Shown one piece after another: positions 43,975 to 54,072 of a DNA stretch of 64,000 nt (position 1 is the stretch's first letter; every line of letters starts with the position of its first letter). The DNA lies in NCBI GenBank assembly GCA_023091665.1, contig JALJCQ010000004.1:1674001-1738000 (forward strand), written 5' to 3'. A model generated the notes under the pieces. That model saw nothing but the letters and a program-made list of their open reading frames with translations. It had not been told where the DNA came from and searched no databases. The stretch is from Pythium myriotylum (lineage: Eukaryota > Oomycota > Peronosporomycetes > Pythiales > Pythiaceae). The position numbers and the translations under genes are program-made.

Positions 43975-44380
43975 GATGTTGACCAAATGTTGGGCGAGGA
44001 GCGTCAGGTTGAGATGCACCTCAAAACCTCAGGCCACTTCACCACAGACCTCCTCCGACTGATCTGGTCGTCGCAATCGATCAGTCAGTTGGAGCCTTCT
44101 AGAAGCGGTCGAGAGGTGTCTCGGTTTAGCATACTTCGCTCGACACACCCCGTCGTGTGGCATCATACAATTGGTCGTAGTTTTAGAAGGACGTGAGTGA
44201 AGACCACCACACCAATACCAGCGACTATAATCCGCTTTGGGCAGGCAGCGATCCGATTCTCCAAGGCTTGGATCCCCCGCAGATCGTGCAACATCCCACG
44301 CAACGCCTAGTGGTGAAGTGGCCTGAGGCTTTGAGGTGCGTTAAGACTTGACGCACCTCCCTCAACATTCAGTCGACATC
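43975..44380. mobile_element. Foldback/MITE-like element with about 71-bp inverted repeats
   Basis: The left arm 43975-44045 and the reverse complement of 44310-44380 align over their whole length with roughly 80% identity; the inner 25 bases (CTCAGGCCACTTCACCAC and neighbours) are almost perfect. The right arm also forms a local hairpin GAGGTGCGT/ACGCACCTC. The 264-bp centre has no coding capacity. No clear target duplication. Confidence 0.6.
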
Positions 44381-44565
44381 AGGGCCATCCATCAGTCAAA
44401 AACAGCAAGATGGAGGCTAGGGTTTAGGTTTAGCGAGCGAGGTTTTGTATACAAAGAGTAGTTTTTTCTAGGTTCCGTAATCCATAAATTCAGTTTCCCA
44501 TTTGCCTGATTCAACACAAGTCCCTGTGTTGCGCGCTTCCTACACTGCTTCACAGTGTACGTGAC
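44381..44565. other. No gene; short telomere-like stretch
   Basis: AGGGTTTAGGTTTAG near 44420 resembles two degenerate TTTAGGG units, too short to mean anything. May belong to the LTR that appears to end at 44588. Confidence 0.4.
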
Positions 44566-45140
44566 GTAACGAGGTCAGCCTCGTTACACCTGGTAGCACT
44601 TCGTAGCCCGCCCAGCGACTGTGAACCCCCTGCGCCGGAAACCCCTGGTGCGCAGGATCGACTCGTCTCGCATGAGAGCCTCAACCACTTGAGTGAACTC
44701 GAGTGGCAGGCTGTTCAGCGCATGGCCGCAACGATGAACTGAGCGAGGCAAGAGGGAGTCTTGCAGCTATGCGCGAGCAGAGCTGTCAACATGAGGCGTT
44801 GTTGAGCCAGCAGCATTCTGCTGCTGTAGCGGCAGAGCGGCCTCAACGCGTCGAGCCGTTGAAGACCGAAATCACCAAGTACAAGGCTGACGATGACAGC
44901 TTGTTGCGTGGGTTCGTCGAACTCGACGATTCCATTGAACTCAACTCGCACCGCATCGTCATCCATGCGACGATGCGATGCGAGTAACAAACGCCATCTC
45001 CAAGTCAACCTCAATATCGTGGTGAATTTAGAGCTCAAGCTGGGCCACGGAGCACGTTTATCGCGCGCAAGCTTCGGCAAACGGGAACCCGCACAGGTCC
45101 CGCACGCACGCATCAAGCCATTACTCCCCTTCTTTCCCAC
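44566..45140 (+). pseudogene. Remnant of another gypsy element: LTR end, primer site, gag start
   Basis: The hairpin GTAACGAGG/CCTCGTTAC ends in TTACA at 44588; two bases later TGGTAGCA (44591-44598) matches the start of an initiator-Met tRNA primer site. A 94-codon frame at 44703-44987 then reads like a retrotransposon Gag N-terminus: Gln-rich part, then RVEPLKTEITKYKADDD and SLLRGFVELDDSIE, a pattern I associate with oomycete gypsy Gag. Frame breaks follow and the element fades out by about 45140. Confidence 0.45.
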
Positions 45141-45234
45141 TACACCCTCTTCGTGTTATAGGCCATGACCCCCACCGCAACTCATCCGCTCGCCAGCGTT
45201 TCTCCATCGAAAGAGCACCCGTCACGCCCCAGGG

Positions 45235-45300
45235 TCCCACGGTCCCAAGCTCCCACGGTCCCAAGCTCCCACGGTCCCAAGCTCCCACGGTCCCACGGTC
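45235..45300. repeat. 16-bp tandem repeat TCCCACGGTCCCAAGC, about 4 copies
   Basis: Copies start at 45235, 45251, 45267 and 45283; the last is altered. It abuts the following palindrome. Confidence 0.85.
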
Positions 45301-45366
45301 GGCTGGGGCGAGGGTATCTCTCCTGTGTTCACATCACATCACAGGAGAGATACCCTCGCTCCAGCC
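45301..45366. repeat. 27-bp inverted repeat with 12-nt loop
   Basis: Arms 45301-45327 and 45340-45366 pair with one mismatch (G-T at the CGCTCC/GGGGCG position). The loop is TTCACATCACAT. Could be a hairpin RNA, a terminator-like structure or a scar; nothing nearby decides. Confidence 0.8.
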
Positions 45367-45847
45367 AAACACGAAACATGGACAAGCACACGACTTGACA
45401 CCGCACTGCTTCGCTTGACGATCCTCGTCATCGGCTTTGTCCTATGTGGCCAAAATGACTGTAGATTCTTCGGCAACTATTCTCAGCGCACACTGATCCG
45501 AGCCAATTCACCATCGACGGCAAGACTCGAGTCGATGCAGGCTGAAGATGAACTCGAAAGGCCTGAGTGGTCATTGAAGCCGCACCCGCACCCGCATCCA
45601 TTTTGAGCGCGCAGATGACCCATTCGTCCATGGTAGTCGACGGCTGCAATGTCCAAGGCGCGCGTCTATGTGGCGAGCCGAAGTGGGAGCAGTGGTGCCA
45701 TGGGGTGTGGGGTGTGGAGCAGTGTGGCGTGGCGTAGCGTGTAAATGCGAAGGAGAAAAGGAGGCAGAAGACAGGAGTTGTGAGTGGCAACAATGGGGGC
45801 TTGGCGACTGTGGTCAGGGTAGCGGTGCATTCGCCGGCAAAGGCAAT

Positions 45848-45914
45848 GCCTCCGCCCAGGATTGAACTGGGGACCTTCTGTTTACAAGACAGATGCTCTA
45901 TGAGCCACAGAGGC
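45848..45914 (-). tRNA. tRNA-Thr(TGT), D-loop truncated, possible pseudogene
   Basis: On the minus strand: acceptor GCCTCTG pairs with CGGAGGC (one G-U), anticodon arm TCTGT/ACAGA with loop CTTGTAA (anticodon TGT), T-arm CCCAG/CTGGG around TTCAATC. The D-arm is GCTC-ATA-GAGC: a 3-nt loop without the G18 G19 needed for the elbow contact and for the A box. No strong T-run follows. Either a decayed gene or an unusual variant. Confidence 0.6.
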
Positions 45915-45921
45915 AAGGGGA

Positions 45922-45993
45922 TATCCCCGGCTCAATGGTAAATTCCTCGGCTTATAACCGAGCGGCCCCTGGTTCGATCACCACCAGGGGTTA
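45922..45993 (+). pseudogene. tRNA-Ile(TAT)-like sequence, probably a pseudogene
   Basis: 72 nt, seven bases from the tRNA-Thr and divergent from it. Acceptor TATCCCC/GGGGTTA has one mismatch; anticodon arm CTCGG/CCGAG is perfect with loop CTTATAA (anticodon TAT). A-box-like GGCTCAATGG and B-box-like GGTTCGATCA are present, but no D-stem forms and the T-arm pairs only as TGGT/ACCA around a shifted loop. Confidence 0.4.
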
Positions 45994-46088
45994 GTGCCGC
46001 ACATGCACGAAATAGAAGACCGCACGGCCCAAGTCCCCAGAAGGACGCAAGTCACCCCCAAGAGAAGAAAACCCAGCACTTCAGTCAA

Positions 46089-47098
46089 TTGTGGTTATAT
46101 CTTAGTCATAGCCGAGAAGGTATAGACGGTAATCAAGATGTAATACACGCCATTGAAACTGAGCCACAGAGGCTCACTTCTCGTTTTACCTCGTCGAGCA
46201 CAAGTCGATCCAAGCAAACAGCCGAAGTAACCAGCCAACCAGCCTCCCAACCTTCCCGTCGAACGAAGATGAAGCCAGCGAACCAGATCGACTCGGCCCG
46301 CCCATCTCCATCCGACCTCGACTTTGTGGGTGAGAACCCTCCCGCGCAGCTGCTCCGTCCCGTCTCTGCACAATATTCGGGAAGTCTCACCCATTGTGAG
46401 CCACCATCTGGTCCAGATGGTGCCAGTGCGACACCCGATGACCCTGCGACGCCTGCGCCCGTATCTCACATGACTTCGAAGTCAGTGAATGCGCAAGCTC
46501 TAGTCAGCTCCGGCACGACCGCCACCTCCGCGGTCGACGATGAGTGATCTCAGCGGCAACGTCAAGGAACTCGCACAGCTCCACATGATCAATCGTGTGT
46601 TGAGCGCGACTGATCCGAACTCGTGTACGACCTTCGCGCACAAGTGGGCTGCGCACTATGGTGAGAAGCTGCCGAAGGATCGCAACGACATCTTCAAGAT
46701 GACGGGACGGTGGTATCGCGATGAGCGAATGTCGACGCTCTTGCGAGCCACGTGCGCGCTCTCGTTGTTTGAGTTGATGCACATGTGCACGGCGCCGCAG
46801 ATCTTCCAGAGCGACATGTGGATCTAGCGCCTCACCGGAGCTCCAGTCGGGGTGGATTCCAGCACTGAACGGTCGTTTGCTCCATCCCAACGTGCTGTTG
46901 GCACTGCTGCGCTCCGACTTGGGCGCGCAGATCTTCGCCGTGTGGGAGAAGATCCAGTGGCAAGGGGAGCTTCTCGACGACCTCGAGTATCTTCATACGT
47001 GCGGCTTGTACTTCCCCGACGACGAAGCGGTTCTCCAGCTCACGTCTGTCAACGGCGTCGCGACCCTACGTGCCGGGCCGCTATGCCTCGACTGCTAA
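46089..47098 (+). pseudogene. LINE ORF1, frameshifted remnant
   Basis: Precedes the LINE endonuclease/RT. Three frames follow each other: a Ser/Thr/Pro-rich part (46262-46547), a helical part at 46540-46827 (NRVLSATDPN, HKWAAHYGEKLP), then after a break 46877-47096 (LLHPNVLLALLRSDLGAQ). The changes of frame with sensible sequence on each side indicate decay of one ORF of some 330 codons. I saw no zinc knuckle. The 5' end of the LINE cannot be placed. Confidence 0.55.
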
Positions 47099-47128
47099 AG
47101 CGGTCGAGGCGGACGCGGCCGAGGTCTC

Positions 47129-50100
47129 GTGGGAGAACATCAGTCTTTGACGGTGAACACCAACGGGATCAAGAAGAATGGCCACCTCCTGATCGAGAAC
47201 CAGCTCATCAAGAACAGTCTCTCATGTGTCCAAGAGACCAAACTGCGTGACTCTCATCATCTTGCAACGCTCCAATTCCACAGCCTCTTCGTCAGCGACA
47301 CCAACGCGCACAGTCAAGTCGCGGTCTCTGCACGATCGGGTGGCGTCATGACAGTGCTCCGCTCCGACTTCCCCGGCTTTCAGTCTGCTTGTGAGCAGTC
47401 TTCGTTGACTATTCCAGGCCGCTACCTGGTCATCCGGGCCGTCTCGAACGGTGCTCCGGTCTACATCCACAACGTGTACGCGCCGGTCGATAACTCCGAG
47501 AAGAAGGGGTTCTTCGAAGCGCTACCGTACGAAGTCTTCGAAGACAACGCGACTCACCTGGTGCTCGGAGACCTCAACACGCCACTCGACCCCCTCATCG
47601 ATGCGTCGGATCCGAGAGCGACAGGGACGACCGGCGGTAACGCGTGTGTGGCGTGGTTGGCCCAGCTCGGTGTCGTGGACGCCTGGCAATCCATCATCCC
47701 GACGAACGCGTCTACACTGGTCCACAGCCTCGACATAACCGCCTCGACTACATCCTCATGTCAGAAGACTTCTGCACCGCGCTGTACGGGGACTCCTCGT
47801 ACTTTGAGCCCAAGGGTGCCGGCGACCATCTCGTACATCAAGTCGTGTTGCGCGCGATGAGCCAGCCTCAAGGCCACGGGTACTGGCGTTTCCAGTCGGC
47901 GATGCTCGACTTCCCCGACATCGTTGAAGCTATCCAAGGCGAAGCGACGACTGTGCTTGATGCATTACGACGCTCCTCCAACCCGGGCAAAGTGTGGCAC
48001 AAGTGGAAGAAGGACATGCGTCGTCAGCTTCAAGCTCTGCAGCGCAAGCTGAAGCGTCAAGGTGAGACCGCCATCGCGGAAGCTCGTCAAGTACTTGCCC
48101 ACGCGGCTGCTGCATACCGGTCGGAGCGAAGCGATCTCGCGCAGACGGTGTTCTAGACTGCACTGGCGGCTTACCAGGACAGCATCAACTCGGCACGGCT
48201 TTACAACCAAGACTCGGCTTTCGACTTCCAGGCTCAACACGGAGGGAAGTCGTCCAAGTACTTCTTTCGACCGCTGGACGGATCCTTGCGGAGAGTCAGC
48301 ATCGAGGAAGTGCGGCTTCAAGATGGCTCTGCCTCCAGCAACCCCGCGGATATCGCGGCCGTGTTCGGTCAGCACTGGGGCGGTATCATGGGCGATGTCG
48401 AGCGCGGGGTACTGCTGTCCAAGAACCCGAGCAGAGCCAGATCAACCGGATGCTCGACACGATCGACCGCCGACTGTCTGAAGACGAGCAAAACATCCTC
48501 AACGCTCCGATCACAGCGGCGGACCTCGCTAGCGCAATCAAGAAGATGCGAGCATCGTCAGCGCCCGGGATGGATGGGCTTCCAGCTTCGTTCTACCAAG
48601 TGGCTCCTGACGTGTTCGCTGAATGCCTCGAGATCGTGTTCAACTACCAACTTCAGCGAGGCGAGCTCCTTCGGTGCCAACGCCAGTCGGCGATCAGTCT
48701 GCTGCACAAGAAGGGATCCCGAGCTGACCCAGGCAACTATCGCCCAATTGCTTTGATGGGTGTCGACGTGAAGGCGCTGTCGAAGGTTCTCGCGTTCCGA
48801 CTGCAGTTGTTCCTGGCCAAGCTCGTGCATCAAGACCAGAAGGCGTTCATGCGTGGTCGCTCGTTACACCACCACGTTCGTTTCGTGAGTGATCTTCAAG
48901 ACCTCGTCACTACCCGCGACGAAGAGGCATACGCCATGTTCCTCGACTTCGAGAAGGCGTACGACCGCGTCAACTGGAACTACATGTTTCAGGTGCTCGA
49001 TCGAATGGGATGTGGTGGGGCGTTCTCGGGGTGGGTGAAGCTCCTGTACACTCGTCCACACGCGCATCTCATGATCAACGGCTTCGTGCAAGACCCTCTC
49101 TGCCCAACACGAGGTGTCAAGCAAGGTGATCCGTTGTCGGCGCTGCTGTTCTTGCTCGTGATCGAGCCGCTCGGTAACCTGCTCCGCCAGCACGAAGAAC
49201 ATGGGATCTGCTTGACAGCGGATGCCACGGTCACGAGTGTCTTCTTCGCCGACGACTCAACATTGCTGTCAGGATCTATCGCTGGTGAAGAAGCGCAACT
49301 TGGGTTGGTCGAAGAATACTGTCAGGGCTCCGGCGCCAAGCTCAACGTGAACAAGTGTGTGCTGATGTCGCTGGATCGAACGCGGCGATGTCCGGGCATA
49401 CCAGGTGTGCATGTTCTCGACGAAGACTCCACGGTCAAGTTCCTCGGTCTCCTTTTTGGCCAGCGACGCACTACGGAGTTGATTGTTGAAGACCTTGATC
49501 GACGCTTCTTTGACGGGTTCAAGCAGTGGTTTCGACGCGCACGGACACTCCAAGGCAGGCTCCTCGTCGCCCAGACCATGGTGCTCTCACGTCTGTGGCA
49601 CTACACTGCTCACGTTGATGTGCCGCCAGGACGAGTGAAGAAGTGGCAAGCCGCGCTACACCGGTTCGTCTTGAGTCGGCGCTACGAACGCGACGCTCGG
49701 CATGTCCAGTTGATCTCGAACGAATTTGTCAACCTGCCGCGCGAGTCTGGGGGTCTGCAGGTACCGAGTCTCGACGGTGTGCTCAAGCGACAGTCCCTGC
49801 AGCTCCTGCTTCAGTTCACGGCAGCTTCGACATCGACGACCGGCAACTGGACGGTAGCAGGAGTTGAGCTGCTGCGGATCAGTCTTCCGCGGTGGGGCCC
49901 GCAGAGGCCACTCGACTTTCTCTACGCCAGTCCGTGGCGGCATCGAGGCTCGATCGAGTGGTACCAGCTCTCTTCGTGGTGGCGTGCGGCCAGGAAGACT
50001 TGGTACGGTATCAAGTGGCCGGTTACGTGGCTCGACCACCCCCAGAAGAACGACTTGCGTCTGCACTCGACCAACCGATCTGGTTTCATGGCGACAGGAA

Positions 50101-50264
50101 CTTCCAGTTCCTCCCAACTAGCCGGTCCGACACTACGCCGTCCCAGCATCGCTCTCCCAGCATGATCGCAGAGCCGCAACGAAGCTTCCGGCGACGCATC
50201 GCATCTGTCTTCCAGTTGCGATCTCTTCGCGACTTTGCAGGCGAAGGCAACAGCTGGCCGAGTT
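47129..50264 (+). pseudogene. L1-like LINE ORF2: APE endonuclease and reverse transcriptase, broken and truncated
   Basis: The endonuclease runs from 47147 (TVNTNGI, SCVQETKL, VLGDLNTPLD) and, after a frameshift near 47710, RLDYILMS and GDHLVHQ. A TAG at 48154-48156 interrupts the linker, with a further frameshift near 48415. RT then reads from 48450: LLHKKGSRADPGNYRPI, FLDFEKAYDRVNW, RGVKQGDPLS and the active site FADD (residues 266-269 of that frame). A last frameshift near 50030 leads to a C-terminal part (RRIASVFQLRSLRDF) that is cut at 50264 by the LTR of copy B. At least three frameshifts and one stop make it inactive. Target-primed retrotransposition was its original role. Confidence 0.85.
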
Positions 50265-51446
50265 TGATGTACCGGGACCGGTTCCCCGCGGACTTTCCCG
50301 GAATTCCCCATCTCTGTGGGACCGGGAACTGTCAAGAACCACTGTGGTTCTTTAGGATAGGTCTAAAATTGTGTACTACACACTAGCTGGGTATTTATAC
50401 CCAGTTTCCGGTTGTGCCACACTAATAGTACCGGAAAACACGGTACCTGACTCTACTGGCGAATATTACCAGCCAGTTAGAGATTTCAGGGAAGTGTCTG
50501 GTATATTACCGGTTCTAGCGGAAAATTACCGTTAGTTTCGTGTGTGCCATTAGCCGTCCGTACTGGTCCGCGAACCCATTGGAATCTGATTCGCACCCGC
50601 CGGTACTTCCTCGATTCTGGTTTAGTAAACAGTTTCTCCCGGTTATAAGAGGGACGGGACAACCGGCCCACCCTCCGTAATAGACTTCCCCTTTTGCCTT
50701 GTCTGCTCCAAGTCTTCGGGCCTACAACAGCAGTTGTATCGGCGGCCACCTCGACATCCCGGTTCTCTAAGGTACTGGCTGTGTGTTGGAGTGCTCTGGC
50801 GGTGTGTGCTGCGTGTGTGTGCGTTGCCTTGTGAGTCGTGGAGCCGGTCAAGTGACTGGGTGAAGCGGTTTCCTGGTTCGATAACCTAAGGGAAGTGGCT
50901 CAGGCCACGGACTGAGGGTTTTTATAGTGTGGTTGCGAGCTGTATTAACTGGGAAACCCGGTAATACATTCTATTGTATTTGTCTTTCTTGCGTTTGCTC
51001 CGGTCTGGGACCGGTTGCTTGGACTGGTTGATCGCTCCGTGCCGTCACAGTCCCCCCTTTTCCCTTGCATTTCCGTAGTATCTGAAGGTTCTGGCAACCG
51101 GTTTGCCTACCAAATCAGACAGCATCGGGTAGCGGGTCATTTCCTCTATTACCCAGCTTCTGAAGAACCGTCAAAGGGTACACAACGTGAGGTGCTAGCC
51201 GGGTGAGCATTCTATCTCGCTTGCGCTAGTCATCTTTGGATATCTGCGTGGAGAAAGCTTTGCCCACCTTCTGCGATCGCTTTTTGCCTGCAATTGAAAC
51301 CGGGTTAGTCTGTCGTGGCTGAACCGGAATCGCAGCAGCAGCAGAGCGTGAGCAGCTAAGTTTGGCAAGTGTTTCCCGGCTCCTAGCGCTACCCCTTCGC
51401 TAGTTGGAGCCGGGTGGATTGTCAAAAACGTACGACCGCTACGTCA
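50265..51446 (+). repeat. 5' LTR of copy B
   Basis: 1182 bp; 6 bp shorter than the copy A LTRs (CCGGTTGTGCC where the others read CCGGCTTCCGGCGTGCC). First bases TGATGTACCGG differ by one base from the terminal repeat of the others. The candidate initiator TCATTTCC is at 51137-51144 and the bulged 14-bp stem near 51375-51414. Confidence 0.95.
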
Positions 51447-51450
51447 CAAC

Positions 51451-51463
51451 TGGTGCGTATGCC
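51451..51463 (+). promoter_or_regulatory. Primer binding site, copy B
   Basis: TGGTGCGTATGCC, four bases after the LTR end, same as copy A. The ORF1 ATG (51459) overlaps it. Confidence 0.55.
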
Positions 51464-52484
51464 AGGAGCTGGTAAAGGTCACGTGAGTGCATCCGCCATG
51501 AGTACGTCTGATCCTAAGCCTGTGTCTGAAGCTGAAGATCTACGGAGCAAGGCAGGCGCCGAGGGCGCCGAACGCCGGCGTGAAGCCGGCAACCGAGGTC
51601 GGTCCGCAACCGATCTCTTGAGTCGCTTGACCATGTTCAGCGACGACGAGGAAAACGAAGAAGAAGAGAAGAAACCGGCACGCGATGATGAAGAAAGCTT
51701 CCATTCGGTTAGCGACGGCGAGCGTGTCAAGTCGAGCCAACGAGCCGGGAAGGGCGCGAGTGCTCGGTCTGAGAAGGCTGGCGACAGACCTCCCTTGAGG
51801 AAGTCGTCATCAAAGCCGGAGGCCGGTAGTGCTCGAGGTCGAGAACCGGGGCGAGACCGTGCAGGGACGCCAGACACGGCGAGCGAGTCCGGCGTGAAGT
51901 CCAAGGGGCGCAGCTCTAAGCGAGCGCCGAAGTCGCAATCCGGCACCAAGTCGTCTTCCAGAGCCGGTCAGAAAGATCTGGCGACTCGACCCAACGCACC
52001 CGCTGCAGCGTTAACCAACGCTGAGCGCTTCGAAGTGCGCAGTCTCGTTGACCATTGGGTCCAAGCCGGCCGCGGGCGCCAGTCTCCTAACCCGGTCGGC
52101 CGAGCTGTGAGCACGCCGCCGGAGCTGGTCCCGCTCGCACAAGATGTGATGGAGAAGTGTCATGAACCGGTGTCATGGTTGACCGAATTCGGCGTGGTTC
52201 ACGAAGGAACTCCCGCTGGTGTCCGTATGGACTTGTTCAAGTTGGTCGACCGACCTCTCGACATGGTTGAGAGGATTGCGGTGTTTCAGTCGGCTCTCTG
52301 GCAGACTGGTTATTCGTTCATGAACCTTGTGCCATCCGCTCAAGCCGGCTCATCACTTCGTCTAGTCGGCCTGCTCGACGTTGAAGTTGAATCAGAAATC
52401 AGCTTCGCCATGGTACTTCTACACGTCGAGACAGAAGCGTGGATCGATCACCGGTTGCGCAGCGCGTCCAGCCAAGTGGCTTGA
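51459..52484 (+). CDS. ORF1 upstream of gag, unknown function, copy B (341 aa)
   Basis: Same protein as in copy A. Stop TGA at 52482-52484 is followed by TCT CAA and an open path of nine codons into the gag region in the same frame. An alternative start is the ATG at 51498 (MSTSDPKP). Confidence 0.7.
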   Translation: MPGAGKGHVSASAMSTSDPKPVSEAEDLRSKAGAEGAERRREAGNRGRSATDLLSRLTMFSDDEENEEEEKKPARDDEESFHSVSDGERVKSSQRAGKGASARSEKAGDRPPLRKSSSKPEAGSARGREPGRDRAGTPDTASESGVKSKGRSSKRAPKSQSGTKSSSRAGQKDLATRPNAPAAALTNAERFEVRSLVDHWVQAGRGRQSPNPVGRAVSTPPELVPLAQDVMEKCHEPVSWLTEFGVVHEGTPAGVRMDLFKLVDRPLDMVERIAVFQSALWQTGYSFMNLVPSAQAGSSLRLVGLLDVEVESEISFAMVLLHVETEAWIDHRLRSASSQVA

Positions 52485-54029
52485 TCTCAAGCAGAACCCG
52501 CTCTACGCGCGGTGCGTATCACCGCAGAGCCAGGATCTCCGTCCACGCAACTGGTAACCCGCTCCGAAGGTGCCTCTGATGCATCCGGTCACTCGCCGAG
52601 CCTGCAGTCGACGCGACTGAGCTCGCCCGACCATCGCCGCGACTGGGCACGTCGTGCACAACCAGTCGAACAGGGGCGTCAAGTGGTCCCACCGTCGATC
52701 CCGGTCTCGCGGGTGGTGCACCAGCATCAACCGCCTTCGTGCTACGAGGATTCGATGTTGTCGGCAAGTGCAGCCGGGGTTCGTGCACAGGTTCAAGCCG
52801 GCAGAGCTCCGCCAGCAATGCCTCCAGTCGGGTTTGCTCAGGCTCCGCAACCGGGTGCGACGCGTCTGGAACAGCCGGGCAATCTCCATTACGCTGCTGG
52901 AAGTCAGTTGCATGCTCCGCTTGTGGTTCAGAGCCGGCCATTCATCTCGCTCGACGCTGTCGAACCGTTCGACGGATCCGGTTCACCCAGCGAACGTCGC
53001 AAGTGGTTGGAGCGCTTGGTCTACGTGTTCAGCTACTACTCTGACGAAGAGAAGTGCAAGTACTTCCGGATGTTCGTGAAGGGAGCCGGCGAACACTGGT
53101 TCGACCAGCTCGAACGACCAGTGCGTTACAACTGGGGCGAGTTGCTCGACGCGTTCCGAGCCGAGTTCTGCGAGTCGCGCGACTCACCGGCCGAGCGTTA
53201 CTATAACGCTAAGCAGAAGCGTCATGAGTCGCCGCGCGATTATCTGTGGCGCTACAATGCTCTGGCCAAGAAGGCACGTGTCCGACTTGTGAGCCCAGAC
53301 GACCTGCGACCACATGTGAACCGGTTCATCCGTACGCTCTCCGACTCCGATACTCGGCATGCGTTAGCCGGCAGGTCATTCAGTACGCTGAAGAAGCTCG
53401 ATCAGACGTTGCTGGACCTCGAGGACCAGTCGGCCCAGCCGGCGTATCCGGCATCTCGTCCGCGAGCCAGGTCCGAGGAGCGTAACCAAGCGTCGAACCG
53501 GCAGCCTGCTCGTGTGTACTACACGTACGACGACGATGAAGACCGCGAGTTGGCTTCGCGAGCCAGGCAGCGCCCGATGGTCCGCTTCGAAGATCCACCG
53601 GATGACGAGTGCAGCGAGGAGTGGCATGACCGAGCTGAACTGGTCTTCCAAGCCGTTATCGACCGGTCTCGCGACCGTGGTCGACCTTCTCAGTCTTCTT
53701 CCGACTGGCGTTCTAGCCGGTCATCCTCACCCAGGCCAGGTCCCCGTGACCCAAGTCCAGGCCGTGACGACTCCAAGTGCTACGAGTGCGGTGGTACCGG
53801 TCACTGGGCCCGCGATTGCCCAAACCGTACCCCGTGCACGCTCTGCAAGCAACTGGGCCATTCGGCAGACAACTGCTGGAAGCAGTGCCCTGCTTGCCAG
53901 AAGGTGCATGCTCAAGGCCAGTGCGAAGTCACACGAGTTCTGGAAGGCCTCAAGTCCTGGCCGAAATCTGCTGAGAACCAGTCCGCAGTTGGCACCATGC
54001 CGGCGGCGGTTCTGCAGTATTTAAACTAG
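52485..54029 (+). CDS. gag: gag, copy B
   Basis: Same as copy A: capsid region, three zinc-knuckle-like motifs, TAG stop at 54027-54029 right after the slippery heptamer. First in-frame ATG at 52755. With no ATG before it, either TGA readthrough from ORF1 or initiation at 52755 must provide the N-terminus; the capsid domain lies entirely downstream of that ATG. Confidence 0.9.
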   Translation, partial: SQAEPALRAVRITAEPGSPSTQLVTRSEGASDASGHSPSLQSTRLSSPDHRRDWARRAQPVEQGRQVVPPSIPVSRVVHQHQPPSCYEDSMLSASAAGVRAQVQAGRAPPAMPPVGFAQAPQPGATRLEQPGNLHYAAGSQLHAPLVVQSRPFISLDAVEPFDGSGSPSERRKWLERLVYVFSYYSDEEKCKYFRMFVKGAGEHWFDQLERPVRYNWGELLDAFRAEFCESRDSPAERYYNAKQKRHESPRDYLWRYNALAKKARVRLVSPDDLRPHVNRFIRTLSDSDTRHALAGRSFSTLKKLDQTLLDLEDQSAQPAYPASRPRARSEERNQASNRQPARVYYTYDDDEDRELASRARQRPMVRFEDPPDDECSEEWHDRAELVFQAVIDRSRDRGRPSQSSSDWRSSRSSSPRPGPRDPSPGRDDSKCYECGGTGHWARDCPNRTPCTLCKQLGHSADNCWKQCPACQKVHAQGQCEVTRVLEGLKSWPKSAENQSAVGTMPAAVLQYLN

Positions 54030-54072
54030 GCAGCTCGCTGGGGGTTCAAGCGCCTCCAGTACGCGCCGAGCT
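54020..54072 (+). promoter_or_regulatory. Minus-1 ribosomal frameshift signal, copy B
   Basis: Slippery T TTA AAC at 54020-54026, stop TAG at 54027, 5-nt spacer, then stem 54032-54037/54067-54072 (6 bp) stacked on 54038-54044/54053-54059 (7 bp with one G-U). Gag and pol frames overlap between 53975 and 54029, so the shift must fall there. Confidence 0.8.

Larger units (their letters stand above)
45141..45847. other. No gene; simple repeats and a hairpin
   Basis: Apart from the 16-bp tandem repeat and palindrome listed separately, this stretch holds only short open frames without recognisable content. Confidence 0.5.
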
